Assembly (NCBI RefSeq): GCF_900636545.1
Contig: NZ_LR134290.1
Span: forward strand, 4,154,001-4,218,000
Source of the DNA: Pseudomonas mendocina
Lineage (GTDB): Bacteria; Pseudomonadota; Gammaproteobacteria; Pseudomonadales; Pseudomonadaceae
Direction of reading: 5' to 3'
DNA: 64,000 bases
A program made the translations under genes and the position numbers. A model generated the notes under the pieces. It made no database searches and had not been told where the DNA came from. It saw only the letters and a list, made by a program, of their open reading frames with translations. Shown piece after piece: positions 1-8,720 of this stretch. The stretch's first letter is position 1, and every line of letters begins with the position of its first letter.

Positions 1-271
1 ACTTGCTCACCGCGGCACCGGGATACAACTGCTCGACCAAGGCCAGCTGCTGGTCGGCGCTGACGCGCTGCTCGGCCGCCGGCGCCAGCATCAGATGCGG
101 GTACAGCCAAGTATCGAGCTGCGGCTTGAACAGATAGATCATCCCGGTGATCGACAACAGGATCATGAACGGGATGACGAACAACCCGGCATAGAAATGC
201 CAGCGCCAGGCCAGGTTATAGAAAGACGGGGCCGCACGAGCAGGCGCGGTGCAATCGGGGGAAGACGCCAT
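1..271 (-). CDS. PepSY-associated TM helix protein, N-terminal fragment (cut by window edge)
   Basis: The gene reads leftward and runs off the window, so only about 90 N-terminal residues are visible; the ATG is at 271-269. The visible part has a short hydrophilic N-terminus, an aromatic stretch (YNLAWRWHFYAGLF), a long hydrophobic helix (FVIPFMILLSITGMIYLF) and then KPQLDTWLYP. This is the typical start of PepSY-associated inner-membrane proteins (PiuB or iron-regulated membrane protein type), which often sit beside TonB-dependent receptors and act in iron, siderophore or copper handling. The DUF2946 gene lies just upstream on the same strand, 81 bases away, so the two are probably co-transcribed. 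The family call is firm from the N-terminal signature. The substrate cannot be told from this fragment. Confidence 0.8.
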   Translation of the reverse strand, partial: MASSPDCTAPARAAPSFYNLAWRWHFYAGLFVIPFMILLSITGMIYLFKPQLDTWLYPHLMLAPAAEQRVSADQQLALVEQLYPGAAVSK

Positions 272-352
272 GAAGCTTTCTCCAGCCCACCGCGGTCGTC
301 GACGCGCGGTCAGGCATTCGCATGATAGGGACGCCCGGAGCGGGCGGACGGA

Positions 353-739
353 TCAGGCGAACAAAGGAGAAGCGCGGGGATTGGCCGGAGGCCAGCGATA
401 ACGGGTGATACGCGGCAGATGCAGCGCGGATGCCGACCAACTGCGCTCGGCAGCCAGCAACCCGAGCAGGCCGAAGAAAGCCGCAAGAATGATGGCGCTG
501 AACAGGCTGGCCAGGGCGCAGTTGGAGCCTGTGGCCGGGTTCGGCGCGACGATGCCGGAGCCGTCGAGGTCGGCTCCTGCGCCGAAGTTGCCTTCGAACG
601 AACAGTACTGTCCGTCCAGACCGCTGAGCTGCATGCCGGCCATCTGGCCGTGGCTGATGGCGCAGACGAACGCACTGAACAGAATGCTGAAGTACAGCAC
701 CCAGGCGGTCAGTGAGCGGTCTTTGCGGGCCAGTTTCAT
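353..739 (-). CDS. DUF2946 family small membrane/exported protein
   Basis: This 128-residue protein starts with a positively charged N-terminus (MKLARKDRSLTAW) and a hydrophobic helix at about residues 12-28. A central region of about 30-70 contains CAISHGQMAGMQLSG and several cysteines. A second hydrophobic helix at about 75-95 (LFSAIILAAFFGLLGLLAA) precedes a Pro/Arg-rich tail. This layout matches DUF2946 proteins, which are usually encoded beside TonB-dependent receptors or PepSY proteins in metal (often copper) loci. The downstream PepSY gene fits that context. Biochemical function is unknown for the family. The gene is probably the first of a minus-strand operon with the PepSY gene. Confidence 0.7.
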   Translation of the reverse strand: MKLARKDRSLTAWVLYFSILFSAFVCAISHGQMAGMQLSGLDGQYCSFEGNFGAGADLDGSGIVAPNPATGSNCALASLFSAIILAAFFGLLGLLAAERSWSASALHLPRITRYRWPPANPRASPLFA

Positions 740-836
740 GGAGCGTGACTCTAAACAGAGGATGGCAGCGCGACACTGCGGTACGTTGCCGCAGAGGCCT
801 GGTACGGGAGTCTAGCAGGCGCCCGGCACTTTATCG

Positions 837-1751
837 TCATCGCCAGGGTGCCGCTGCCAGCAACGTCTCGCAGCGCACCTGGAGGAACTCGCGCAGCAAA
901 TGCACCGCCTTGCTCAGTTGAGCCCGGTGCGCGCAGACCAGATACAGCGGCGTCGGCTCGCCCAACCAGCCGGGCAACAGCACCTGCAGGCGCCCTTCAC
1001 GGACATCGTCGGCCACGTCCAGCCAGGACTTGTAGACCACGCCCTGTCCGGCCACAGCCCAGCGCCGGGTGACATCGGCATCGTCGCACACCCGATTGCC
1101 GGCAACGCTCATGACCATCTCGCGCTTGCCGTCCTGAAAACGCCAGCGGTCATGTACGCGGCCGTGCAGCATGTACAACAGACAGTTGTGCTGGCGCAGC
1201 GCCTCCACCGTCTGCGGCGCCCCCTGCCGCGCAAGATAGGCCGGCGAGGCGCAGAGCACGCGGCGATTGTCCGGCGCTACCGGCAAGGCCACCAGGCTGG
1301 AGTCTTCCGGCGCGCCATAGCGCAGGGCGATGTCCACCGGCTCGCGGAACAGATCGGCGACCCGGTCGGCCAGCAGCAGGCGCAGCTGCAGTTGCGGATG
1401 CTCGCCCTGGAACTCGTCCAGCCAGGACAGCAGGGTGTTGCGGCCGAAGTCCGAGGGCGCCGACAGCTGCAACACTCCACGAATGCCTTCCTGGCTGCCG
1501 GCCAGTTGCTGGCGCCCCTCTTCCAGGCTCTGCAAGGCCAGGCGCGCGTGCACCAGATACAGCTCGCCCTCGGGCGTCAGGCGCAGGCTGCGCGTCGAGC
1601 GCGCCAGCAGACGCACCTGCAGTTGCTGTTCCAGGCGCTTGAGCGCGGCGCTGGCTACCGCCGGTGATACGTCGAGTAGCCGCGCCGCGGCCGACAGGCT
1701 GCCGGTTTCAGCGGTACGCACGAAGAGTTGCAGGTCATCGAAACGCAGCAT
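837..1751 (-). CDS. LysR family transcriptional regulator
   Basis: The protein has 304 residues, the normal LysR length. Residues 1-60 form the winged helix-turn-helix (LRFDDLQLFVRTAETGSLSAAARLL, then SPAVASAALKRLEQQL). Residues from about 90 form the periplasmic-binding-protein-like effector domain typical of the LTTR/CrgA-like subgroup. The ATG at 1751-1749 has no convincing Shine-Dalgarno sequence, but the LTTR N-terminus starts exactly there. The divergently transcribed monooxygenase and oxidoreductase genes begin about 105 bases away across a shared AT-rich region containing a palindrome, so those two genes are the likely targets. The effector is unknown. The DUF2946/PepSY genes downstream on the same strand are separated by about 100 bases and are probably unrelated. 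Confidence 0.92.
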   Translation of the reverse strand: MLRFDDLQLFVRTAETGSLSAAARLLDVSPAVASAALKRLEQQLQVRLLARSTRSLRLTPEGELYLVHARLALQSLEEGRQQLAGSQEGIRGVLQLSAPSDFGRNTLLSWLDEFQGEHPQLQLRLLLADRVADLFREPVDIALRYGAPEDSSLVALPVAPDNRRVLCASPAYLARQGAPQTVEALRQHNCLLYMLHGRVHDRWRFQDGKREMVMSVAGNRVCDDADVTRRWAVAGQGVVYKSWLDVADDVREGRLQVLLPGWLGEPTPLYLVCAHRAQLSKAVHLLREFLQVRCETLLAAAPWR

Positions 1752-1757
1752 GATGGC

Positions 1758-1772
1758 TAATTTTCAAAATTA
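1758..1772. promoter_or_regulatory. Candidate LysR-type operator palindrome
   Basis: The sequence TAATTTTCAAAATTA is a perfect 7+1+7 palindrome in the AT-rich gap between the LysR gene and the divergent monooxygenase gene. It begins only 7 bases upstream of the regulator's ATG. It fits the T-N11-A rule for LysR binding boxes. The role as an autoregulatory and divergent-promoter site is inferred from position. Confidence 0.45.
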
Positions 1773-1856
1773 TGATGAAAGAGACTCTATAACCATCATC
1801 TTTTTCTCGCCATACAAATAAACGAGCATGACGCCACCCCAACATCGGAGCCTGCC

Positions 1857-2150
1857 ATGACCGCTGAAATCACGCTCATCGCCACCATCAACGCTTTGCC
1901 GGCGCATACCGAGGCAGTCGCCGCTGGCCTGCAGGAACTGGTCACCGCCAGCCGCGCCGAACCCGGCTGCCTGCAGTACGACCTACATCGCCATCAAACG
2001 CGCGCCGAGCAGTTCGTGATGATCGAACGATGGCGCGACGCCGAGGCGCTGGATCAGCACCGCGCAACGCGCCACTTCCAGCATTTCACCCACACGTTCG
2101 GCGAGCGGCTGGTCGGTATCGATCTGCTCCCGCTGCAACGCATCGCCTGA
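1857..2150 (+). CDS. Antibiotic biosynthesis monooxygenase (ABM) domain protein
   Basis: This 97-residue single-domain protein begins with a beta strand (TAEITLIATINALP), then a helix (VAAGLQELVTASRAEPGCLQYDL). Later it has RAEQFVMIERWRDAEALDQH, the ferredoxin-like fold signature of ABM/YgiN-type quinol monooxygenases. Members oxidise quinols or act as heme-free oxygenases on aromatic substrates. The ATG at 1857 follows a short leader after the LysR operator region. The next gene, a zinc-type oxidoreductase, starts 20 bases downstream, so both are likely one operon under the divergent LysR protein. Together they could form a small quinone or electrophile detoxification unit. That joint role is inference. 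Confidence 0.82.
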   Translation: MTAEITLIATINALPAHTEAVAAGLQELVTASRAEPGCLQYDLHRHQTRAEQFVMIERWRDAEALDQHRATRHFQHFTHTFGERLVGIDLLPLQRIA

Positions 2151-2170
2151 ACACACAGAGGACTCACCCT

Positions 2171-3187
2171 ATGAAAGCCATCGCCTACTACCAATCTTTG
2201 CCGGCCGACCATCCCGAAGCGTTGCTGGACGTGCAACTGGACGCACCCTCACCCGGCCCGCACGATCTGCTGGTGGAGGTCCGGGCCATTTCCGTCAATC
2301 CGGTCGATACCAAGATTCGTCTGAACGTCGCGCCTGAGCACGGTGCCGCCAAGGTGCTGGGCTGGGACGCTGCCGGCGTGGTCAAGGCGGTGGGCAGCGA
2401 AGTGACCCTGTTCCAACCTGGCGACCAGGTGTTCTACGCCGGCGCCATCGACCGTGCCGGCGCCAACAGTGAGCTGCACCTGGTCGATGAGCGCATCGCC
2501 GGCCCCATGCCCACCAGCCTGTCGTTCGCCGAAGCAGCGGCGCTGCCGCTGACGGCCATCACCGCCTGGGAGCTGCTGTTCGAGCGCCTGCAGATTGCCG
2601 AAGGGTCGGCCGATCAGGGCCAGAGCCTGCTGATCGTCGGCGCCGCTGGAGGTGTCGGTTCGATCCTCACACAGCTGGCGCGGCGCCTGACCGGGCTGAC
2701 CGTGATCGGCACCGCCTCGCGCCCGCAAACCCAGGCCTGGGTCCGCGAGCTGGGCGCGCATCACGTGATCGACCACAGCAAGCCACTGAGCCAGGAGCTG
2801 GCGCGTATCGGTGTTGGCCAGGTTACCCATGTCGCCAGCCTGACCCAAACCGATCAGCACTACGCGCAACTGATCGAGTGCCTGCAGCCGCAGGGCCGCC
2901 TGGCATTGATCGATGACCCGCTGCAACCGCTGGACGTGATGCAGCTCAAGCGCAAGAGCCTGTCACTGCACTGGGAACTGATGTTCACCCGCTCGCTGTA
3001 CCAGACCAACGACATGATCGAACAGCATCGCCTGCTGCAGCGGGTGTCCGGGCTGGTCGACAGCGGCGTGATCAGGACCACGCTCGGTGAGCATTTCGGC
3101 CGCATCGACGCCGCCAACCTGCGCCGTGCCCACGCGCTGCTGGAAAGCGGCAAAGCGAAAGGCAAGATCGTCCTCGAAGGATTCTGA
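2171..3187 (+). CDS. Zinc-type alcohol dehydrogenase / quinone oxidoreductase family protein (MDR superfamily)
   Basis: The chosen ATG at 2171 follows AGAGGACTCACCCT and gives 338 residues starting MKAIAYYQSLPADHPEALLD. The reading frame is open further upstream, but that part overlaps the previous gene and is not conserved-looking. It has an N-terminal GroES-like domain and a Rossmann fold with VGAAGGVGSI at about residues 157-166. The catalytic zinc cysteines of classical alcohol dehydrogenases are absent, as in zeta-crystallin-like NADPH:quinone reductases. The N-terminus resembles the zinc-binding ADH family_1 group common in Pseudomonas. It lies directly after the ABM monooxygenase and divergent to the LysR gene, suggesting LysR-controlled reduction of quinones or other electrophiles. 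Confidence 0.85.
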   Translation: MKAIAYYQSLPADHPEALLDVQLDAPSPGPHDLLVEVRAISVNPVDTKIRLNVAPEHGAAKVLGWDAAGVVKAVGSEVTLFQPGDQVFYAGAIDRAGANSELHLVDERIAGPMPTSLSFAEAAALPLTAITAWELLFERLQIAEGSADQGQSLLIVGAAGGVGSILTQLARRLTGLTVIGTASRPQTQAWVRELGAHHVIDHSKPLSQELARIGVGQVTHVASLTQTDQHYAQLIECLQPQGRLALIDDPLQPLDVMQLKRKSLSLHWELMFTRSLYQTNDMIEQHRLLQRVSGLVDSGVIRTTLGEHFGRIDAANLRRAHALLESGKAKGKIVLEGF

Positions 3188-3344
3188 GCCCCCAGCCGCA
3201 AGCGTCTCGCGGTGCCGTTCATCGCGAGGCGCGCCTGGCCTGACCAGGCGTTTGATCCACGTCAGAAAAAGGTCACGCAGGCGCACTATCCTGACCCTCC
3301 CCAACCAGCGCGACCGCAGGTCGCCGCTCAAGGAGGTGATCAAC

Positions 3345-3527
3345 ATGAAGATTGTCGTCCAAGCGCAGGATCAAGGCGGCAAACGCCGGTGGCAGGTTCG
3401 TCTGGATCAGCACTGCGTTAATTTTCGCAGCGAGGAAGAAGCGCACCAGTTCGTCGCCAGGCTGCAAGCGCGACTAAGCGCGCCACACGCCCTGCCCGAC
3501 TGGCCCGAGCAACGTAAGGCGGGCTGA
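3345..3527 (+). CDS. Small conserved-type hypothetical protein (60 aa)
   Basis: The 60-residue protein MKIVVQAQDQGGKRRWQVRL... has an alternating beta-like N-terminal half and an amphipathic helix (SEEEAHQFVARLQARL), and ends in a charged tail. The start is decided by an exceptionally good ribosome binding site: AGGAGGTGAT at 3331-3340, complementary to the 16S rRNA 3' end over ten bases, 8 bases from AGGAGG to the ATG. No signal peptide or membrane segment is visible. I do not recognise a named family, although small proteins of this look occur in Pseudomonas genomes. It stands alone between the oxidoreductase gene and the convergent ttgR-like gene. Confidence 0.7.
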   Translation: MKIVVQAQDQGGKRRWQVRLDQHCVNFRSEEEAHQFVARLQARLSAPHALPDWPEQRKAG

Positions 3528-3545
3528 GGCTCGGCCCAGTGCCTC

Positions 3546-3602
3546 GTAGGAGCGGATTTATCCACGATATCCGCGATGCAATCCGAATGAATTCGCGCCT
3601 AC
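3546..3602. repeat. REP-like repeat ending in the ttgR stop codon
   Basis: The stretch starts GTAGGAGCGGATTTATCC and ends TTCGCGCCTAC, so its ends are inverted copies of a GTAGG-type sequence. The GTAGGAGCGG head recurs at 21221 and related GGAGCGG motifs occur at 10437 and 19778. Read on the minus strand, the right end GTAGGCGCG supplies the TAG stop of the ttgR-like gene (3601-3599). Confidence 0.6.
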
Positions 3603-4234
3603 ACCGGCATCAGGCGTAGCGCCGGGCTGCGCAGCATATCCAACACGGTATCGACCAGCGCAGGCGCCTGTTGCGCCAGGTCGAAATTGGGCACCAACAG
3701 CCAGTTGGCCTCGATGCCTTCCATATAGGCATGCAGGCACACGGCCGCTCGCACGCAATCCAGATCCTCGGGCAACTGGCCCTTGTTGACTGCATTGCCC
3801 AATGCCTTGGCGATACGCTGATCGCACTCCAGGCTCAGCGCCTGCATACGCTCGCGCAGGCCGAGCAGCTCACCGGTGTATTCGCATTTGTAACGCAGAA
3901 TGTCATGGGTGCGATGCGTCTGCGGTTCGCAGGCCAGGCGCGTCAGTGCCTTGATCAGCAACTCGCGCATACAGCCCAACGGGTCGGGCTCGTCCTCGCT
4001 CTCACTGGCACGCGCCAGCTCTTCAAGGGGTAGACGCAGGCGTTCGAGCATGGCCTGGAACAGGTCTATCTTGTTCTCGAAGTGCCAGTAGATGGCGCCG
4101 CGGCTGACGCCGGCCTCCTTCGCCACTTCTGCCAGAGACGCACGGGAAACGCCCTGGGCATGAAACACCCGCTCGGCAGCATCGAGTATTTGCACCCGCG
4201 TTGCCTGCGCCTCCTCTTTGGTTCGTCTGGCCAT
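3599..4234 (-). CDS. ttgR: TetR/AcrR family repressor, TtgR type, of the adjacent efflux operon
   Basis: The 211-residue protein starts MARRTKEEAQATRVQILDA and has the TetR helix-turn-helix at about residues 12-60 (RASLAEVAKEAGVSRGAIYWHF). The C-terminal ligand domain contains ARASESEDEPDPLGCMREL, a close match to the corresponding segment of P. putida TtgR as I remember it. Length (TtgR is 210) and position also agree. TtgR binds flavonoids and antibiotics and represses ttgABC and itself. The gene is divergent from the adaptor gene, and the intergenic region contains the operator sequence described separately. The stop codon TAG falls within the end of a REP-like repeat. MexR, the P. aeruginosa counterpart regulator, is MarR-type, so this locus follows the P. 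putida plan. Confidence 0.88.
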   Translation of the reverse strand: MARRTKEEAQATRVQILDAAERVFHAQGVSRASLAEVAKEAGVSRGAIYWHFENKIDLFQAMLERLRLPLEELARASESEDEPDPLGCMRELLIKALTRLACEPQTHRTHDILRYKCEYTGELLGLRERMQALSLECDQRIAKALGNAVNKGQLPEDLDCVRAAVCLHAYMEGIEANWLLVPNFDLAQQAPALVDTVLDMLRSPALRLMPV

Positions 4235-4308
4235 CTGTCTACCTGATCTCGCCCTTTTGTAAAGCTCCGGTAAAGGAGGACGGGCGAGAGTATGCAGGCA
4301 GCTTTAGG

Positions 4309-4342
4309 CATTTACAAACATTCACGTACGTAAGTATATTCC
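4309..4342. promoter_or_regulatory. TtgR-type operator overlapping the divergent ttgR/ttgA promoters
   Basis: The sequence TTTACAAACA (4311-4320) followed by TAAGTATATTCC (4331-4342) closely matches the P. putida TtgR operator (TTTACAAACA...GTAAGTATATTCC) from memory. The halves TTTACA and TGTAAG/CGTAAG-like parts form an imperfect inverted repeat. Toward ttgA a plausible -35 TTTACA (4311-4316) and -10 TATATT (4335-4340) are 18 bases apart, inside the operator. This explains repression by promoter occlusion. Confidence 0.8.
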
Positions 4343-4413
4343 TGCATCGATTTTTCCCCTGCCTTCGCCCCCTTCGCCCTTTGGGCCATGATTCGATAAA
4401 ACGAGGTTCTCAG

Positions 4414-5562
4414 ATGCACTCGAAGCCAGCCTTCGCTGTCTTGGTTTCCGCCATCGCCGTGGCAATGCTCGGTCTCACCGGTTGCCAGGAATCCAGCGCT
4501 CCAGAAACCCAGCAAACGCCCCAGGTCGGAGTGGTCACGCTCGAAGCCAAACCCTTTGCCCTGACCAGCGAAGTGCCGGGCCGCACCAGCGCCTATCGCA
4601 TCGCCGAGGTACGCCCTCAGGTCAATGGCATCATCCAGAAACGCCTGTTTACCGAGGGCAGCGAGGTCAAGGCCGGTCAGCAGCTGTACCAGATCGACCC
4701 GGCCACCTACGAAGCTGCCTACAAGAGCGCCCAGGCCACGCAGTTGTCTGCCAAGTCCCTGGCTGATCGCTACAAGCTGCTGGTCAGCGACAAGGCTGTC
4801 AGCCAGCAGGCGTACGACGAAGCCCGCGCCGCCAGCCTGCAGGCCGACGCCGCACTGGAGCAGGCACGCATCGACCTGCGCTACACCAAGGTGATGGCGC
4901 CGATCAGCGGCCGCATCGGCCGTTCCGCCGTGACCGAAGGCGCACTGGTCAGCAACGGTCAAGCCAACGCCATGGCCACCATTCAGCAGCTCGATCCGAT
5001 CTACGTCGACGTAACCCAATCGAGCAAGGAACTGCTGCGCCTGCGCCGCGACCTGGCCGAAGGCCGCCTGCAGAAGGCCAGCGAGAGCGCGGCCAAGGTC
5101 GCACTGAAACTGGAAGACGGCAGCCGCTACGCCCATGAAGGCACCCTGGAATTCTCCGAAGTCGCGGTGGACGAAAGCACCGGTTCGGTGACCCTGCGCG
5201 CGGTATTCCCCAATCCCGATCACCTGTTGCTGCCGGGCATGTTCGTGCATGCCGAGCTGCTTTCCGGGGTCAAGCAAAACGCCATCCTCGCCCCGCAGCA
5301 GGGTGTGACCCGTAACCAGCGCGGCGAGCCGACCGCGATGGTGGTCAACGCCGAGAACAAGGTGGAGCAGCGTGTGCTCAAGGCCGATCGCACCGCCGGC
5401 AGCGCCTGGCTGGTCGAGGATGGCCTGAAGGAAGGCGACCGCCTGATCACCGAAGGCCTGCAGTTCGTGCAGCCTGGCGCCGAGGTGAAGGCCGTGCCGG
5501 CGACGAACGTCAAGACCGAACAGCCTGCCCAAGACGCCGAACAAGCCAACGGCCAGGACTAA
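4414..5562 (+). CDS. ttgA: RND efflux periplasmic adaptor (membrane fusion) lipoprotein, TtgA/MexA type
   Basis: The 382-residue protein has a lipoprotein signal with the lipobox LTGC (Cys at about residue 24). It is followed by a biotinyl-lipoyl-like domain (RTSAYRIAEVRPQVNGIIQKR, roughly 55-75), an alpha-helical hairpin (about 95-165) and the beta-barrel and membrane-proximal domains. The adaptor links the inner-membrane pump TtgB to the outer-membrane channel TtgC. The ATG at 4414 lies about 70 bases after the TtgR-controlled promoter, and the reading frame upstream of it crosses the operator and is not coding. The next gene starts 14 bases after its stop. The whole ttgABC operon has a single terminator after ttgC. 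Confidence 0.93.
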   Translation: MHSKPAFAVLVSAIAVAMLGLTGCQESSAPETQQTPQVGVVTLEAKPFALTSEVPGRTSAYRIAEVRPQVNGIIQKRLFTEGSEVKAGQQLYQIDPATYEAAYKSAQATQLSAKSLADRYKLLVSDKAVSQQAYDEARAASLQADAALEQARIDLRYTKVMAPISGRIGRSAVTEGALVSNGQANAMATIQQLDPIYVDVTQSSKELLRLRRDLAEGRLQKASESAAKVALKLEDGSRYAHEGTLEFSEVAVDESTGSVTLRAVFPNPDHLLLPGMFVHAELLSGVKQNAILAPQQGVTRNQRGEPTAMVVNAENKVEQRVLKADRTAGSAWLVEDGLKEGDRLITEGLQFVQPGAEVKAVPATNVKTEQPAQDAEQANGQD

Positions 5563-5576
5563 CGGAGAAGTACTGA

Positions 5577-8500
5577 ATGTCCAGATTCTTTATCGACCGG
5601 CCGATCTTCGCCTGGGTGATCGCCTTGGTGATCATGCTGGCGGGTGGCCTGTCCATCCTCAAGCTGCCGATCAACCAGTATCCAAGCATCGCGCCGCCCG
5701 CCGTTTCCATCCAGGTCAGCTACCCGGGCGCCTCTGCGCAGACGGTGCAGGACACCGTGGTACAGGTGATCGAACAGCAGCTCAATGGTATCGACGGGCT
5801 GCGCTATGTCAGCTCGGCCAGCAACTCCGACGGCAGCATGGAAATCGTCGTGACCTTCGAACAGGGGGTCAACCCGGACATCGCTCAGGTCCAGGTGCAG
5901 AACAAACTGCAACTGGCCACTCCGTTGTTGCCGCAGGAAGTACAGCAACAGGGCATCCGCGTGACCAAGTCGGTGAAGAACTTCCTCATGGTCATCGGCG
6001 TGGTGTCGAAAGACGGCAGCATGACCCGTGAGGACCTCTCCGACTACATCGTTTCCAACCTGCAGGACCCGATCTCGCGGACCAAGGGCGTCGGTGACTT
6101 CCAGGTGTTCGGCGCGCAGTACGCCATGCGCATCTGGCTCGATCCGGCCAAGCTCAACAGTTTCCAGCTGACTCCGGTCGATGTGCGCAGCGCCATCCAG
6201 GCGCAGAACGTGCAGATTTCCTCGGGCCAGTTCGGCGGCCTGCCCGCCTCGCCGGGCAACCAGCTCAACGCCACCATCATCGGCAAGACCCGCCTGCAGA
6301 CCCCGGAAGAGTTCCGCAAGATCCTCCTCAAGGTGCAGGCCGACGGTTCCCAGGTGCGCCTCGGTGACATCGCCAAGGTCGAGCTCGGCGGCGAAAACTA
6401 CGCGATCAACGCGCAGTTCAACGGCCTGCCGGCTTCCGGCCTGGCGATTCGCCTGGCCACCGGTGCCAACGCCCTGGACACCGCCAAGGCGGTGCGGGAG
6501 ACCATCGCCAATCTCGAGCCGTTCTTCCCGGCCGGCATGGAAGTGGTCTTCCCCTACGACACCACGCCGGTGATCTCGGCCTCCATCGAAGGGGTGGTAC
6601 ACACCCTGTTCGAGGCCATCGTGCTGGTGTTCCTGGTGATGTTCCTGTTCCTGCAGAACCTGCGCGCCACCATCATCCCGACCATGGCGGTGCCGGTGGT
6701 ACTGCTCGGCACCTTCGGCGTGCTCGCCGCGTTCGGCTTCTCCATCAACACCCTGACCATGTTCGCCATGGTACTGGCGATCGGCCTGCTGGTGGACGAC
6801 GCCATCGTGGTGGTAGAGAACGTCGAACGGGTGATGCGTGAGGAAGGCCTGTCGCCCAAGGAGGCAACCAAGAAATCCATGGGCCAGATCCAGGGCGCGC
6901 TGGTCGGTATCGCCCTGGTGTTGTCGGCGGTGTTCCTGCCGATGGCATTCTTCGGCGGCTCCACCGGGGTGATCTACCGGCAGTTCTCCATCACCATCGT
7001 CTCGGCCATGTCGCTGTCGGTGCTGGTGGCACTGGTCTTCACCCCGGCGCTGTGCGCCACCCTGCTCAAGCCCATCGATAGTGACCACCACGAAGCCAAA
7101 CGCGGCTTCTTCGGCTGGTTCAACCGCACCTTCGAGCGCGGCAGCATTGCCTATCAGCGCGGCGTTGCGGGCATGATCAAACGCAAGGCGCCGTACCTGA
7201 TCCTGTATCTGGTCATCGTCGCCATCATGGCCTGGATGTTCACCCGCATCCCCACCGCGTTCCTCCCCGAGGAAGACCAGGGCGTATTGTTCGCCCAGGT
7301 GCAGACGCCGTCCGGCTCCAGCGCCGAGCGTACCCAGGTGGTGGTCGACGAGATGCGTGAATACCTGCTCAACGACGAGGCCAGCACGGTCAAATCGGTG
7401 TTCACCGTTACCGGCTTCAACTTCGCCGGCCGCGGCCAAAGCTCCGGTATGGCCTTCATCATGCTCAAGCCCTGGGGCGAACGTCCGGGTGAGGAGAATG
7501 GCGTAGCCGCACTGGCGCAACGGGCGCAGATGCACTTCTTCAGCTTCCGTGATGCGATGGTGTTCGCCTTCGCCCCGCCGGCGGTGATGGAGATGGGTAA
7601 CGCCACCGGTTTCAACTTCTTCCTGCAGGACCAGGCCGGCGTCGGTCACCAGGTGATGAACGAAGCACGCGACAAGTTCCTGCAACTGGCCAACCAGCAT
7701 CCGGTGCTCGACAGCGTGCGCGCCAACGGCCTGCGCGACGAAGCGCAGTACCAGCTGCTGATCGACGACGAGCGCGCCCGCGCCCTCGGCCTGTCGCTGT
7801 CGGACATCAACAGCACCCTGTCGATCGCCTGGGGTGCCAGTTACGTCAACGACTTCATCGACCGTGGACGGGTGAAGAAGGTCTACCTGCAGGGTGTGTC
7901 CGAAGCCCGCATGGCGCCGGAAGACCTGAACAAGTGGTACGTGCGCAACGACCAGGGCCGGATGGTGCCGTTCAGTGCCTTCGCCAGTGGCGAGTGGACC
8001 TACGGCCCGCCCAAGCTGGCACGCTACAACGGCGTCTCGGCGGTGGAAATCCTCGGTGCGCCGGCGCCCGGCTACAGTACCGGTGATGCCATGGCCGCCG
8101 TCGAGGAGATCGCGTCGCAGTTGCCACAGGGTGTCGGCTACTCCTGGACCGGCCTGTCCTACGAGGAACGCCTGGCCGGCTCGCAGACGCTTGCGCTGTT
8201 CGTGATCTCCGCCATCGTCGTGTTCCTCTGCCTGGCAGCCCTGTACGAGAGCTGGTCGATCCCGTTCTCGGTGATGCTGGTGGTGCCGCTGGGGATCATC
8301 GGCGCGCTGTTGTTCACCGAGCTGCGCGGGCTGTCCAACGACGTGTTCTTCAAGGTCGGCCTGCTCACCACCATTGGTCTGTCGGCGCGTAACGCGATCC
8401 TCATCGTCGAATTCGCCAAGGCGCAATACGAACAGGGCATGACCTTCGCCGAAGCGGCCATCGAAGCCTGCCGCATGCGTCTGCGCCCGATCATCATGAC

Positions 8501-8720
8501 CTCGCTGGCATTTATCCTCGGCTGCCTGCCGCTGGCCATCGCCAGCGGTGCCGGTGCCGGCAGCAAGCACGCCATCGGCACCGGGGTGATCGGCGGCATG
8601 CTCAGCGCGATGGTTCTGGCGATCTTCTGGATTCCGCTGTTCTACGTAGTGGTCTGCTCGATATTCGAGAAAAAGCGCCCCGAGCCGACCAGTGAAAACG
8701 AGAAGGAGGTACTGCAATGA
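5577..8720 (+). CDS. ttgB: RND multidrug efflux transporter (HAE1 family), TtgB/MexB type
   Basis: The protein has 1047 residues, the usual length of AcrB/MexB/TtgB. It starts [16 protein letters not shown], typical of HAE1 pumps, has two large periplasmic loops and twelve expected transmembrane helices. The TM4 proton-relay pair is present at D407-D408 ([15 protein letters not shown]). In TM10 the motif reads GLSARNAIL, so residue 938 is arginine where AcrB K940 and MexB K939 stand (codon at 8388-8390). The change conserves charge but deserves checking. Substrates are expected to be solvents, antibiotics and flavonoids as for TtgB. An SD-like GGAGAAG precedes the ATG, and the stop overlaps the ttgC start by four bases (ATGA). 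Confidence 0.93.
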   Translation: MSRFFIDRPIFAWVIALVIMLAGGLSILKLPINQYPSIAPPAVSIQVSYPGASAQTVQDTVVQVIEQQLNGIDGLRYVSSASNSDGSMEIVVTFEQGVNPDIAQVQVQNKLQLATPLLPQEVQQQGIRVTKSVKNFLMVIGVVSKDGSMTREDLSDYIVSNLQDPISRTKGVGDFQVFGAQYAMRIWLDPAKLNSFQLTPVDVRSAIQAQNVQISSGQFGGLPASPGNQLNATIIGKTRLQTPEEFRKILLKVQADGSQVRLGDIAKVELGGENYAINAQFNGLPASGLAIRLATGANALDTAKAVRETIANLEPFFPAGMEVVFPYDTTPVISASIEGVVHTLFEAIVLVFLVMFLFLQNLRATIIPTMAVPVVLLGTFGVLAAFGFSINTLTMFAMVLAIGLLVDDAIVVVENVERVMREEGLSPKEATKKSMGQIQGALVGIALVLSAVFLPMAFFGGSTGVIYRQFSITIVSAMSLSVLVALVFTPALCATLLKPIDSDHHEAKRGFFGWFNRTFERGSIAYQRGVAGMIKRKAPYLILYLVIVAIMAWMFTRIPTAFLPEEDQGVLFAQVQTPSGSSAERTQVVVDEMREYLLNDEASTVKSVFTVTGFNFAGRGQSSGMAFIMLKPWGERPGEENGVAALAQRAQMHFFSFRDAMVFAFAPPAVMEMGNATGFNFFLQDQAGVGHQVMNEARDKFLQLANQHPVLDSVRANGLRDEAQYQLLIDDERARALGLSLSDINSTLSIAWGASYVNDFIDRGRVKKVYLQGVSEARMAPEDLNKWYVRNDQGRMVPFSAFASGEWTYGPPKLARYNGVSAVEILGAPAPGYSTGDAMAAVEEIASQLPQGVGYSWTGLSYEERLAGSQTLALFVISAIVVFLCLAALYESWSIPFSVMLVVPLGIIGALLFTELRGLSNDVFFKVGLLTTIGLSARNAILIVEFAKAQYEQGMTFAEAAIEACRMRLRPIIMTSLAFILGCLPLAIASGAGAGSKHAIGTGVIGGMLSAMVLAIFWIPLFYVVVCSIFEKKRPEPTSENEKEVLQ

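Noticed and set aside
5559..8717. A 1052-codon open frame on the minus strand opposite ttgB
   Set aside because: It is the mirror of the ttgB coding frame in high-GC DNA, rich in His/Arg/Gly/Val and with no domain motif. ttgB on the plus strand is certain.
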